Assembly: GCA_027493935.1 (NCBI GenBank)
Contig: JAOSJV010000001.1
Location: 2,627,157 to 2,691,156 of the forward strand
From: Burkholderiales bacterium
GTDB taxonomy: Bacteria > Pseudomonadota > Gammaproteobacteria > Burkholderiales > SG8-39
DNA length: 64,000 nucleotides
Direction: 5' to 3'
Position 1 is the stretch's first letter; each line of letters starts with the position of its first letter. The position numbers and the translations under genes are program-made. Shown here piece by piece: positions 37,100-46,718 of this stretch. The notes under the pieces were generated by a model. The model was not told the DNA's origin. It worked only from the letters and a program-made list of their open reading frames with translations, and did not search any database.

Positions 37100-38278
37100 A
37101 TGGCCGATCGTCTCGCCGAGCGGACCGCAGCAGGAGCGCCGCTCCTGTTTTCTCCGCTGACCGTCGCCGACGCCAAGCTCAAGAATCGGATCGTCATCTC
37201 GCCCATGTGCACCTATGCGTGCAATGGGGATGGACTGGCCACCGACTGGCACCTGGTGCATCTGGGCAAGTTCGCCCTGGGCGGTGCCGCGGTGGTGTGC
37301 GCGGAGGCCACTGCAGTCGAAGCCGAAGGGCGAATCACCTACGGCGACCTCGGTCTGTGGTCCGCGGCGCACGCCGCCGCGCTGAAGCCCGTGGCCGCCT
37401 TCATCAAGGCGCACGGTGCACTGCCCGCGATCCAGATCGCCCACGCCGGGCGCAAGGCGAGCATGCAACGGCCGTGGGAAAGCAATGGTCCCATCCACCC
37501 CGATGGCCATCGTCCCGGCGAGCCGCAGTGGCCCACCGTCGCCGCATCGTCGGTGCCGGTGGGCGATGGCTGGCCGGTGCCGCACGAGTTGTCGGTGAGC
37601 GAGATCAGGTCGATTCAGCGATCCTTCGTCGCCGCCGCGCTGCACGCCCTCGATGCGGGCTTCGAGATCCTCGAGATTCATTCTGCGCACGGCTATCTTG
37701 CCCACTCCTTTCTGTCGCCGTTGTCCAATCGCCGCGACGACGGCTACGGCGGTGGCCTCGCCGGCCGGATGCGCTTCACGCTGGAGACCGTTGAGCAGGT
37801 CAGGGCAGCATGGCCTGCATCGAAACCGCTGCTGGTTCGAATATCTTCGGTCGACGTGGACGGCTCGGCTGAAGGATGGCAATTGGAAGATTCCGTGGCA
37901 CTCGCGGGAGAATTGAAGGCGCGCGGCGCGAACGTGGTGGATTGCTCGTCCGGCGGGATCGCCGGCCTGGCGACCGCCGACATCGGCCCTCGACCACTTG
38001 GCTTTCGCATCCCCTACGCCGACCGCATCCGCCGGGCGAGCGGCATGCTGACCATGACCGTCGGCCTGATCGTGCACCCCGAGCAGGCGGAGGGCGCGTT
38101 GCAGGCAGGCAGCGCCGACCTGATAGGTGTCGGACGCGAAGCGTTCTATGACCCGTTCTGGGCGCTGCACGCCGCGCATCGGCTCGGCGCGGACCCCACT
38201 TTCGCGGAATGGCCCGAATCCTACGGATGGTGGCTGGTTCGCCGCGAGGCGTTGCTCAAACAGGCCGGAGCGGCATGA
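37100..38278 (+). CDS. Old yellow enzyme family NADH:flavin oxidoreductase
   Basis: The protein has 392 residues. It has the XenA/YqjM-type pattern: NRIVISPMCTYACNGDG with the active-site Cys, WHLVHLGKFALGGAAVV, IQIAHAGRKAS and HSAHGYLAHSFLSPLSN, then the FMN phosphate site GLIVHPEQAEGAL and LIGVGREAFYDP. It reduces activated C=C bonds of enones or enoyl compounds with FMN and NAD(P)H. It starts 30 bp beyond the duplicated segment and is followed by an acyl-CoA ligase gene 78 bp downstream. In this operon it could reduce an unsaturated cyclic ketone or enoyl intermediate. Confidence 0.92.
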   Translation: MADRLAERTAAGAPLLFSPLTVADAKLKNRIVISPMCTYACNGDGLATDWHLVHLGKFALGGAAVVCAEATAVEAEGRITYGDLGLWSAAHAAALKPVAAFIKAHGALPAIQIAHAGRKASMQRPWESNGPIHPDGHRPGEPQWPTVAASSVPVGDGWPVPHELSVSEIRSIQRSFVAAALHALDAGFEILEIHSAHGYLAHSFLSPLSNRRDDGYGGGLAGRMRFTLETVEQVRAAWPASKPLLVRISSVDVDGSAEGWQLEDSVALAGELKARGANVVDCSSGGIAGLATADIGPRPLGFRIPYADRIRRASGMLTMTVGLIVHPEQAEGALQAGSADLIGVGREAFYDPFWALHAAHRLGADPTFAEWPESYGWWLVRREALLKQAGAA

Positions 38279-38356
38279 GGGACTGGATCCCGCGGTTCTG
38301 GCGCGATCTCGGCTCGTCGATCGCGCGACACCTCGATGCTGTCGGGAGAAGAGGCG

Positions 38357-40016
38357 ATGCGCCTCGATGTGAGCGGCTGGTCGGTAAGGCTCGATGAGCA
38401 GACGATCGCCAGGTACCGGGCAGACGGGACCTGGCAGGATCGCACGCTGGCGGATCTGCTCGACCGGGTGTGCGACGCGAAGCCCGACCAGGCGCTCGTG
38501 ATCGACGGGACGCGCGTACTGACGGCAGCGCAATTGCGCGTGCGCGCGCGACGTCTCGCCGGCGTCCTGGCGGGGCGCGGTCTGAAACCGGGCGATGTCG
38601 TGAGCCTTCAGTTGCCGAACTGGCACGAGGCGATTCTCATCGACGTAGCCTGCTCCTACGGCGGCTATGTCTGCAACCCTATCGTGCCGATCTACCGCGA
38701 TTCGGAGGTGTCGTTCATCCTGGCCGATGGGAAGAGCCGCATCCTGTTCGTGTCGGAGTTCTTCCGTGGCTTCGATTATGCGGCGATGGTCGGGCGGCTA
38801 CGGCCGAATCTTCCGGATCTGCTGGAGGTCGTCTTCGTCCGGCCCAGCGACCGGTCCTTGCCGTCGTTCGACAACCTCGCCTCGGAGCCCGCGTCGACTC
38901 GCCACGCCCGCCCCGATCCCAACGACGTCAAGCTCGTGATGTACACGTCGGGAACCACCAGCCGGGCCAAGGGGGTCCTGCACACGCACAATACGATCGA
39001 CACCGAGATCCGCAACTTCGTCGCCTGGCTGAAGCTCGAGCAGCGCGACGTCATCCTGATGCCGTCGACGCTCTGCCACATCACCGGCTATCTTTACGGT
39101 ATCCAGCTGCCGATCTCGCTCGGCTGCCCGGTCGTCCTGATGGACACATGGGACGCAAGCAGTGCTGCGGACCTCATCGACCGTCACCGTGTCACGTTCA
39201 CCCTCGGCGCCACGCCGTTCCTGGCGGAGATCACGCGCTTCGCGCGCCAGAACCGGAGGCCGCTGCCGACCCTGCGGTATTTCCCCACCGGCGGAGCGCC
39301 GGTGCCGCCCGAGGTCATCTATGATGCGAACCGGACGTTCGAGCGGTGTGTCTCGTTCCGGCTCTACGGCAGCACCGAAGCCCCGACCGTGACGCTGGGT
39401 GTTCCCGACCGTCGCAAGGAAGCGCTGGGCGCGACCACCGAAGGCTACGTCGTGGGCCACGATATCCGACTGGTCGACGCGGCTGGCCGGACGGTTCCGC
39501 GCGGCGCCGAGGGCGAGATCGTCACCCGCGGACCCGAGAACTGCGTCGGGTACACGGCACCCGAGCACAACCACGACGCTTTCGACAGCGACGGGTACTT
39601 TCACACCGGCGACCTCGGACGATTGACCCCCGAGGGTTGCCTCGTCATCACCGGCCGCATGAAGGATCTCATCATCCGCGGCGGGGAGAACCTGAGCCCG
39701 AAGGAGATCGAGGACGCGCTATACGCGCACCCGGCCATCCGCGAGGCAGCGGTGGTGGCGATGCCCCATCCGGAGGCTGGGGGAGACCGCCTGTGCTTTC
39801 GTGACGCTGCACCCGGGCGCCGCCTTCGACTTCGAGCAGATGCGCCGGGTGATCGGCGTCGCCGGCCTGGCAAAGCAGAAATGCCCGGAGCGGTTGGAGA
39901 TCGTGGACGCCCTACCGTACACGGCCGCCGGCAAGATTCGCAAGAACGTCCTACGCGACCAGATCAAAGAGAAGATGGCCAAAGAGAATGAGCTTGAGCG
40001 CAAAGCGCGCGGGTAG
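38357..40016 (+). CDS. AMP-dependent acyl-CoA synthetase/ligase, frameshifted near the C-terminus
   Basis: The ATG at 38357 follows GGGAGAAGAG; an ATG at 38336 is also open. The adenylation motifs are present: MYTSGTTSRAKGVLHTHN, YFPTGGAP, YGSTEAP, DGYFHTGDLG and GRMKDLIIRGGENLSPKE. A run of five G at 39779-39783 shifts the frame; reading four gives HPEAGETACAFVTLHPG and the C-terminal domain with the catalytic Lys in LPYTAAGKIRK, for 552 residues. It would activate a carboxylic acid to its CoA thioester. The substrate is not identifiable; cyclohexanecarboxylate or aromatic acid ligases are the closest in feel. It overlaps the TetR gene by 29 bp. Confidence 0.8.
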
Positions 40017-41254
40017 ACCGTCTCGGGAAGAGAAGGCCCGGGAAACGCGGGGGGCTTTGGTCAAGGCCGGCCTCCAGGTCGTGTCCCGGCACGGCTACGC
40101 GGACGCGTCGGTCTCGCGCATCGCGGAGGCGGCCGGCGTGGCGGCGGGCACGCTCTACTCGTACTTCGAATCGCATCAACAGCTCCTGGACGAACTGCTC
40201 CCGGCTGAGGGTGTTCGTTTGCTCGGCGTCCTGGCGAAAAGCGCACATCAGTCCACCGACTACTTCGACCATGAAACGCGCACTTTCCGGGCGTTCATCA
40301 CGTATCTGAAGCGCAATCCCCATTTCCTGCGCGTGCTTGCGGAGGCCGAGACCGCGGCCCCGCGGAGCCATGCGCAGCACATGCGCAACATCGAGGAACG
40401 GTATCTCCGGGCGCTGCATCTAGCCGAGAGAAGGGGCGAAATCCGTCCGCACAACGACGCTTCTTTTCGGGTCATCGCCGAGGTTCTCGCGGGCGCGCGC
40501 GGACACATCGCGATGGGTTTTTGCGACCGATCCGGGGCCCGCTCGCTGCGCCCCAAGCAGATCCCGGAATGGGTGGCGGACACCTACGTCAAGTTCGTCC
40601 GGCACGGGCTCGGGTACGCCGCAGCGCTCGACCTTCCGCGGCGCATGGCGGCGAGCACTCAAGCGCCCCGTCCACAACTGCAGCAGGGCACCCGTGCGAG
40701 CCTCATCAACTCGGCGGCGCGGGTGATCAACCGCTCCGGCTACCTCGGTGCTACCGTGCAGGCGATCACGCAGGCCGCCGGCGTCGCCGTGGGCACCTTC
40801 TACGCGCATTTCCGCTCGCAACGGGAGCTCTTCGAGGAGCTCCTGTGCTCGATGCGCACGCAGATGCAGGCGGAGGTCGCCGAAGCGATCCGCGGGAGCC
40901 GCTCCTTCGTCGAGCTGGAGAGCCGCGGGTTCACCGGCTTTTTCGACTATCTGGTGCGCAACCCGTGGTACGTTCGGGTGGGAGATGGAGGCGGCCGTGT
41001 GGGTCCCTGCCTCGTTCCGCCAGCACTTCTTCGACATCGCCGATCGGTATGTCAACGCACTGCGGCGAAGCCGGACGCGCGGCGAGCTGAAGATCTACGA
41101 GGAGCGCGAGCTACCCATCCTGGCGTACACCTTCATGGCGGCAAGGCAGTACCTGGCCAGGCGCTATGTGATCGCGACCGCGAAGCCCAGGCGGCTGCCG
41201 ACCTATGTCGGCGACACCTACATCGAGCTCGTGCGCCGGGGTCTCGAGCGTTGA
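39988..41254 (+). CDS. Tandem double-TetR transcriptional regulator, frameshifted
   Basis: One polypeptide has two complete TetR-type units. The first DNA-binding domain contains ASVSRIAEAAGVAAGTLYSY near residue 40. The second contains ATVQAITQAAGVAVGTFYAH near residue 255. Each is followed by a helical ligand-binding-like segment. At GGG 40980-40982 the frame shifts; removing one G gives RVEMEAAVWVPASFRQHFFD and ends LVRRGLER, for 421 residues. It closes the plus-strand operon and overlaps the ligase gene, so it is likely the local regulator, possibly acting on the palindrome found before both hydrolase copies. Confidence 0.8.
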
Positions 41255-41285
41255 GTCCGCGCGACCGAGGCGGTCAGTGAACGCC

Positions 41286-42449
41286 TTACCGCCTGCTCTC
41301 CATCGACCACTTGTAGATGTTGTTGCGCTGGATCGCGGACGAGCCGCCGATGATCGGCATAAGCAGCGCATCCCGGACATATCGCTCGACGTCGAAATCC
41401 TTCACGTAGCCGTACGCTCCGAGAATCGTCTGGCTTTCGAGCGCGATCGACTTCGCAACCTCCGCGACGAAGAGCTTCGCCATCGACGTCTCGGACCCGC
41501 AGGGAACGTGGCGGTCCGCCAGCCACGCGGCGTGGTACAGCATCAACCTGGCCGCGTGCAGGCTGGTCTTCATGTCGGCGAGCTTGTGCCGGACGGACTG
41601 GTAGGAAGCGATCTTCTCGCCGAACTGCGTCCTTTGGTGTGCGTACGCCCAGGCGTCGTCCAGCGCCGCCTGAGCGATCCCGACGCCCATTGCCGCGACT
41701 TCCAGCTTCTCTACGTCCAGGCCGATGCCCATGATCATCGACCAGCCCTGGTTCCAGCCCGCCTCGCCGCCCACGAGATTCCCGGCCGGCACTTCCACTT
41801 CGTCGAACGCGACGTCGGTCGTGGCGGCCCCCTTCATGCCGAGACTCTCGATGGTGGAGATCGTCACGCCCGGCGCCGTCGGCGGGATGAGCACGATCGA
41901 GAGATTGCGATGCCGGTCCTCTTTCGCACCGGTGCGGACCAGCGTGTAGATGTAGTCGCTAATCGCGGCACCGGAGCAGAAGCGCTTTGCGCCGCTCACC
42001 ACGATCTTATCTCCGGCCCGTCGCGCGTGGGTCCTGACACTCGCGAGGTCCGCCCCGACGTCCGGCTCCGTCCACCCGTACGCGAAGATCAGCGACCCGT
42101 CGACCACCCGAGGCAGCAACTCCCGCTTCTGCCCCTCGGAACCGCAGTCGACGAGGTTCATTCCTGCATAGCACGCCGACATGATGTAGGGCACCGCGAC
42201 GGCCAAGCTACGCCTCGAAAGCTCCTCGACGACCACCATCGTCGCGACGATGTCACGGCCAGATCCGCCGTACTCCTCCGGGATCGTGAGACCCATCACA
42301 CCCAGCGCGGCGAGCTTCGCGAACACCTCCCGCGGAAAGTGGTTCTCCGCGTCCCAACGCGCCGCGTCGCTTCGGGGCATTTCCTTTGCCACGAAGCGAC
42401 GCAGTGAATTCCGCAGCTGCACGATATGGTCCGGCTCGGTGAAATCCAT
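41286..42449 (-). CDS. Acyl-CoA dehydrogenase
   Basis: The protein has 387 residues from the ATG at 42449. The family fold is clear: PEEYGGSGRDI, FAYGWTEPDVGADLASVRT, AHQRTQFGEKI and LGAYGYVKDFDVERYVRDA. The usual C-terminal catalytic Glu of YEGTSE is missing; the equivalent reads IIGGSSA. A Glu in GLDVEKLEVA occupies the position used as base by isovaleryl-CoA and long-chain enzymes, so the protein may belong to that type. It oxidises an acyl-CoA to enoyl-CoA with FAD. It is the last gene of the minus-strand operon and converges on the TetR gene with 31 bp between. Confidence 0.88.
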   Translation of the reverse strand: MDFTEPDHIVQLRNSLRRFVAKEMPRSDAARWDAENHFPREVFAKLAALGVMGLTIPEEYGGSGRDIVATMVVVEELSRRSLAVAVPYIMSACYAGMNLVDCGSEGQKRELLPRVVDGSLIFAYGWTEPDVGADLASVRTHARRAGDKIVVSGAKRFCSGAAISDYIYTLVRTGAKEDRHRNLSIVLIPPTAPGVTISTIESLGMKGAATTDVAFDEVEVPAGNLVGGEAGWNQGWSMIMGIGLDVEKLEVAAMGVGIAQAALDDAWAYAHQRTQFGEKIASYQSVRHKLADMKTSLHAARLMLYHAAWLADRHVPCGSETSMAKLFVAEVAKSIALESQTILGAYGYVKDFDVERYVRDALLMPIIGGSSAIQRNNIYKWSMESRR

Positions 42450-42481
42450 CTCTGTTCCTTCGCGTCGACGCCTGGGGAACT

Positions 42482-43276
42482 TCACCGTCCACGGAAGACG
42501 GGCTTTCGCTTCTCCCGAAACGCGTTTATCGCCTCCTGGTGGTCACCGGTTGCGTTCGACAGCGCTTCGTAGGCGAGTGAAGCATCCATGATCGAATGCG
42601 CAAGCTGCTTGAGCCCGATGTTCACGGACATCTTCGTCCAGCGGATCGCCTTGACCGCCCCCTTGGACAACCGCGCGGCAAATGCGGCGACGGCCGCATC
42701 GAGCTCCTCCCCGGGCACCGCGTGGTTGATCAATCCTATGCGCTCCGCATCCCTGGCTGCAATCAGGTCGCCCGTCATCAGGTACTCCTTCGCCCTGGCG
42801 TAGCCCACCAGCTGCGGCCAGATGACCGCGCCGCCGTCCCCGGCGACGAACCCGACACTCACGTGCGGATCGCCGATCTTCGCATGCTCCGCGGCGAAAA
42901 TCACATCGCAAAATAGCGCCAGCGTCGCACCGAGCCCAGTCGCGTGGCCGTTGACCTTCGCGATGACCGGCTTCTCGCAGTCGAGGAGGGAGAAGACGAT
43001 TGCCTTGCCCTCGCGCGCGGTCCGCTCGAACGCTCCGGGGTCGTCGACCAGCGTTTGCATCCACTCGATGTCGCCACCGGCGCAGAACGCGCGGCCGGCG
43101 CCGCTCAGCACGACGACGTCCGAGTCCGGGTCCACGGAGCAGTCCACGAACAGCCTCGCAAGCTCGGTGTGCATGGTCTCATCGACGGCGTTCAGGCTTT
43201 GCGGGCGATTGAGGGTCGCGTAGAGAATGCGTCCACTGCGCTCAAGCGAGATTGCGCGATAGCTGGATAGGTCCAA
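42482..43276 (-). CDS. Enoyl-CoA hydratase/isomerase
   Basis: The protein has 264 residues from a TTG at 43276 preceded by GGAGA; the frame is open further upstream. It has the crotonase signatures LNRPQSLNAV, AFCAGGDIEWM, the oxyanion region KVNGHATGLGATLALFCDVIFAAEHAKIGDP and ends HQEAINAFREKRKPVF. It hydrates an enoyl-CoA or isomerises a double bond. The usual second catalytic Glu region reads GFVAGDGGAV, with Asp in place of the common Glu-rich pair, so the exact reaction is uncertain. It lies 32 bp from the acyl-CoA dehydrogenase gene and likely acts on its product. Confidence 0.87.
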   Translation of the reverse strand: MDLSSYRAISLERSGRILYATLNRPQSLNAVDETMHTELARLFVDCSVDPDSDVVVLSGAGRAFCAGGDIEWMQTLVDDPGAFERTAREGKAIVFSLLDCEKPVIAKVNGHATGLGATLALFCDVIFAAEHAKIGDPHVSVGFVAGDGGAVIWPQLVGYARAKEYLMTGDLIAARDAERIGLINHAVPGEELDAAVAAFAARLSKGAVKAIRWTKMSVNIGLKQLAHSIMDASLAYEALSNATGDHQEAINAFREKRKPVFRGR

Positions 43277-43358
43277 GGTTGTCTCCGGTTGCCGGGGCCC
43301 GGTGCGGATTGTGGGTTCACAGATGACAGCACACTGCTTCCGGCGACGCACGGTTGGC

Positions 43359-44678
43359 TCAACCGAGCAATCTCGTCAATCCCGGAAACGCGATGATCAG
43401 GAGCGTGACGAGCAGCATCATTGCCGCGAACGGAAGCGCACCGATGAAGATGTCGGCGGTCGAGATCCGCTCGTCGTTTAGTGTGCTCTTGATCACGAAC
43501 ACGGCGATCCCGATCGGCGGCGTGAGCAGACCGACCTCAACCACGATCGTGGTGATGACGCCGAACCATACGAGATCGATACCGGCGGCGTTCAACAGGG
43601 GCAGATAGATCGGCACAGCGATCAGCAGGATGGAGATCGAATCCATGATGGTGCCGAGCAGCAGCACCACGAGAATGTAGCTGGCGATCAAGGTGCTGCG
43701 TTCGAGCCCGGCGGTCGTCACCCATGACTCGAGGTGATTCGGGATTCCGGACAGGCCGAGCGTCGCGCTATACATTCCGGCGGAGATGATCACGAACGAG
43801 ATCGACGCGGTGATGTGCCCGGTGTCCACCGTGACGGTCCAGAACGACTTCCACGTGAAGCGCTTCTTTGCGATCGCCATGACCAGCGCTCCGAGCGCAC
43901 CGACCGCACCGGCCTCGGTTGGCGTGAATATCCCGCCATAGATCCCGCCGATGACGACCGTCACAAGCGCCACGATGGGGGTCAGGCGCCGCACTGCCTC
44001 GCGAACGTTGATGTCGTCCTCGGCTTCGCCGGCGCGGGCCACCGTCACCTTGCCGCCGACCCGTGCCGGCCACAATGTCCCGTAGATGAAGATAAGCACG
44101 CTGTAGCCGAGCGCAAGCAGCAGCCCGGGCACCACTGCGGCCAAGAAGAGCGCGCCTACGGAGCGCTCGACGATAAACGCGTATACGATGAGCAGGATGC
44201 TCGGCGGGATGAGCATGCCGAGCACTGAGCTGCCCGCCACGACACCCACCGCGAACCTGGGGTTGTAGCCGTAACGGAGCATCTCCGGGACCGCGATCTT
44301 GGTGAACACCGAGGCCGACGCGATGCTCACGCCGGTGATCGCCGCGAACACCGCGTTCGCGGCGACAGTCGCCAGCGCGAGCCCGGCGAGAATCTTCTTG
44401 AGATAGTGATTGGCAACTTCGAACAGCTCACGCGCGACGTCGGACGACGTGACGAGCAGCCCCATCAGCACGAACAGGGGGATGACAGCGAATTCCTGGC
44501 TGGCGATTGTCTCGGCCGACTTGATCGCCAACAGCTGGCTCGCCACGTTGAAGTTGCCGCTGATCACCCAGGCGCCGCCGAACGAGACCAGCATCAGCAC
44601 CACGGGCACGTACATGCCGACGTACACCAGCAGCACAATCAGTACGATCGAGACGATTCCGACTGTCAACCCGTCCAT
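43359..44678 (-). CDS. dctM: TRAP transporter large permease (DctM)
   Basis: The protein has 439 residues from the ATG at 44678. It is highly hydrophobic with about 12 helices and the DctM motifs EFAVIPLFVLMGLLV, GVSIASASVFTKIAVPEM, SSVLGMLIPPSILLIVYAFI and GIFTPTEAGAVGALGAL. It takes up a carboxylate or similar solute by sodium symport, fed by the periplasmic binding protein. It follows dctQ by 23 bp. Longer upstream frame belongs to a shadow of dctQ. Confidence 0.95.
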   Translation of the reverse strand: MDGLTVGIVSIVLIVLLVYVGMYVPVVLMLVSFGGAWVISGNFNVASQLLAIKSAETIASQEFAVIPLFVLMGLLVTSSDVARELFEVANHYLKKILAGLALATVAANAVFAAITGVSIASASVFTKIAVPEMLRYGYNPRFAVGVVAGSSVLGMLIPPSILLIVYAFIVERSVGALFLAAVVPGLLLALGYSVLIFIYGTLWPARVGGKVTVARAGEAEDDINVREAVRRLTPIVALVTVVIGGIYGGIFTPTEAGAVGALGALVMAIAKKRFTWKSFWTVTVDTGHITASISFVIISAGMYSATLGLSGIPNHLESWVTTAGLERSTLIASYILVVLLLGTIMDSISILLIAVPIYLPLLNAAGIDLVWFGVITTIVVEVGLLTPPIGIAVFVIKSTLNDERISTADIFIGALPFAAMMLLVTLLIIAFPGLTRLLG

Positions 44679-44701
44679 GGCTTGTCGCCCCCGCGCGAAC
44701 C

Positions 44702-45250
44702 TCAAGTCCGCGGCAGCAAGGCGCGCAGGTCGCCGAATGCGAGCACCAGGAACTGCAGGACCATGATGACCGATCCGAACAGGATCGTCAGCTCGATCGG
44801 CCACGTCGACATCACGAACGATCCGACGTTCCCCTTGTAGTAGTCGCCGTCCCACGCCGCGATGAACCGCGCGTAGGCGACCCGCACGATGAAGGCGAAG
44901 AGCACCGCGCCAGTGACGTTGAAGAGCAGCCAGAGCGTTGTGGCGACGCGCGGGAAGTTCGCGCTCAGGTAGGACAGCACGCCGTCCGACTGCATGAAGC
45001 GCCCGACCCGCAAGGTGTGTCCGACCTGCAGGAAGACGATGATCACGATACCCGCCTCGCTGAGCTCGACCACGCCGGGAATCGGATTGTTGAAGAGGTT
45101 GCGCCCGGCCACGTCGAGGTCGATCAGGACCATCAGGCCGATGATCAGCAGGGTCCCGACGTTGTTCATCCACTCGACGAGCGTGTCGAAGAGCGGGACG
45201 CGGACGCCTCGTCCCGCCTTTGGCACGCTCCGGTCGTCGAGTGTGGTCAT
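44702..45250 (-). CDS. dctQ: TRAP transporter small permease (DctQ)
   Basis: The protein has 182 residues. Four membrane helices are visible, with the DctQ pattern NVGTLLIIGLMVLIDLDVAGRNLFNNPIPGVVELSEAG abbreviated here by its core VAGRNLF. It forms the transmembrane complex with DctM. It lies 18 bp after dctP's stop and 23 bp before dctM. Confidence 0.92.
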   Translation of the reverse strand: MTTLDDRSVPKAGRGVRVPLFDTLVEWMNNVGTLLIIGLMVLIDLDVAGRNLFNNPIPGVVELSEAGIVIIVFLQVGHTLRVGRFMQSDGVLSYLSANFPRVATTLWLLFNVTGAVLFAFIVRVAYARFIAAWDGDYYKGNVGSFVMSTWPIELTILFGSVIMVLQFLVLAFGDLRALLPRT

Positions 45251-45268
45251 GTAGCGCCCCGCAGGGTG

Positions 45269-46363
45269 CTACTTGCGGTCCCAGTGCCGGGCGATCGGCT
45301 GCTTGTTGTCCCGCATGATGTCCATGTAGGCCTTCAGCGCCTCGTTGCCTGGGAATCCGCGCTTGTCCGCATCGTCGGCCCACTCCTTGGCGATGTTCGG
45401 CAGGGCCGCGGCCCAGCGCTGCCGCTCCCCATCACTCATTTCGACGATCGTTCCGCCCTGCGCTTTGCACGCGTCGAGTCCCTTGGAATCGCCCGCGGTG
45501 GCCTGCCGTGCAAGCTCATCGCGATAGCGCGCGGTGACATCCTTCATCACGGTCCTCACCTCGTCCGGCAGGCCGTTCCAGGTGCGCTTGTTCGCGGCGA
45601 CTGCGAACGACGTCACCGCCCCCATGCTCAGCTTGAGGAAGTAGGGCCCGGCCTCGCACAGCTTGAAGGCGCCGACTGCATCGCCCCAGGCGAGCATCCC
45701 GTCGGACACGCCCGACTTGGTGTCGCTGTAGAACTTGGTCAACGCGCTCGGCACGCCGGTCGCTCCGATCCCCTCGACCCAGCGCAGGTTCAGGCCGGCG
45801 CCGGCGATCTTCTTGCCCTTGAGATCATCGATGGTCTTGATCGGCGCCCTGCTCAGCACCGCGTAGTTCGGCACCGACCCCATGTATCCCAGCAGAACCA
45901 TGTTGTAGCGGTCCCAGTTATCGCGCCACTTCGGGAATTTCGCCGCGAGAGCGTCGTAGGTCCGCGCGTTAAGCGCCGCATCGGTGGAGACGAACGGCGT
46001 CACGAACGAGATACTCTCCAGCGGGAACTTGTCGGCGTGAAACGCCGTGACGACCAGCCCGATGTCGCCGAGTCCCTGCTGCACGCCGTCGAGTTCCCCG
46101 CGCGGTTTGACTACCGTCCCGAACGCCTCGGTGTAGACGATGTTGTAGGCGCCCTTCTCCGCCAGCCGGCGGTTCACCTCGGGCATCCAGTACTCCTTGA
46201 ACACCCTGACCCACGCGGCGTTGGGGGCATATCCGGACAGCACCGTAAGCTTGATGTCCTTCGCTGCCAGTGCCGCGGTCGACGCGCTGGCCAGCGCGGC
46301 GGCAAGACCGGCCGCGGCCGCCTTGCTCCAAAGCCTGTTGCGAGAGTTCCCGGTTGGTTTCAT
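45269..46363 (-). CDS. dctP: TRAP transporter solute-binding protein (DctP)
   Basis: The protein has 364 residues. A signal peptide (LWSKAAAAGLAAALASASTAALA) ends near residue 34. The mature protein shows the TRAP-type receptor pattern: VQQGLGDIGLVVTAFHADKF, LKGKKIAGAGLNLRWVEGIGA, YSDTKSGVSDGMLAWGDAVG and the C-terminal NKRTWNGLPDEVRTVM. It binds the substrate in the periplasm. The gene begins 112 bp downstream of the lipoyl-domain gene, in the same run. The arginine that normally clamps a carboxylate is probably the one in LNLRWVEG, consistent with an organic acid ligand. Confidence 0.92.
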   Translation of the reverse strand: MKPTGNSRNRLWSKAAAAGLAAALASASTAALAAKDIKLTVLSGYAPNAAWVRVFKEYWMPEVNRRLAEKGAYNIVYTEAFGTVVKPRGELDGVQQGLGDIGLVVTAFHADKFPLESISFVTPFVSTDAALNARTYDALAAKFPKWRDNWDRYNMVLLGYMGSVPNYAVLSRAPIKTIDDLKGKKIAGAGLNLRWVEGIGATGVPSALTKFYSDTKSGVSDGMLAWGDAVGAFKLCEAGPYFLKLSMGAVTSFAVAANKRTWNGLPDEVRTVMKDVTARYRDELARQATAGDSKGLDACKAQGGTIVEMSDGERQRWAAALPNIAKEWADDADKRGFPGNEALKAYMDIMRDNKQPIARHWDRK

Positions 46364-46475
46364 TTCAGTCGCTCCTCTTGTTGGTCAAATTCCGCCGTCC
46401 GGCGCTCCGGACGGTCGGGGATCTCCACTTCGTGCTCGCATTCGCATAAGGTGCCGAGTCGCATGCCGGCGGCAC

Positions 46476-46718
46476 CTATGCGCTGGCATCCACGACGCAC
46501 ACCGCGTCGCCCACTTTGACCTCTCTCCCCGACGCCGCCACCACCTCGAGCAGCGTGCCAGCGCACGGTGCCTCGATCTCGGAGGTGACCTTCTCGGTCT
46601 CGATGTCGTAGAGCGGCTCGCCCTTGGAAAACGCCTCGCCTGGTGCCTTGTGCCACTTGACGATCGTGGCCTCCTCCATGTTCATGCCGAACATCGGCAG
46701 CTTGAGCGTCACCTTCAC
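46476..46718 (-). CDS. Stand-alone lipoyl (biotinyl-like) carrier domain
   Basis: The protein has 80 residues with a GTG start in a GTGA overlap with the E1 beta gene. It is one complete lipoyl domain: LKLPMFGMNMEEATIVKW, then DIETEKVTSEIEAP with the lipoylated Lys43, then VKVGDAVCVVD. It lacks the E1/E3-binding and acyltransferase domains of a normal E2. It should therefore act as a swinging carrier for the adjacent E1 pair and rely on another protein for acyl transfer and on an E3 encoded elsewhere. A biotin acceptor is unlikely because the motif is ETEKV rather than AMKM. Confidence 0.88.
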   Translation of the reverse strand: MKVTLKLPMFGMNMEEATIVKWHKAPGEAFSKGEPLYDIETEKVTSEIEAPCAGTLLEVVAASGREVKVGDAVCVVDASA

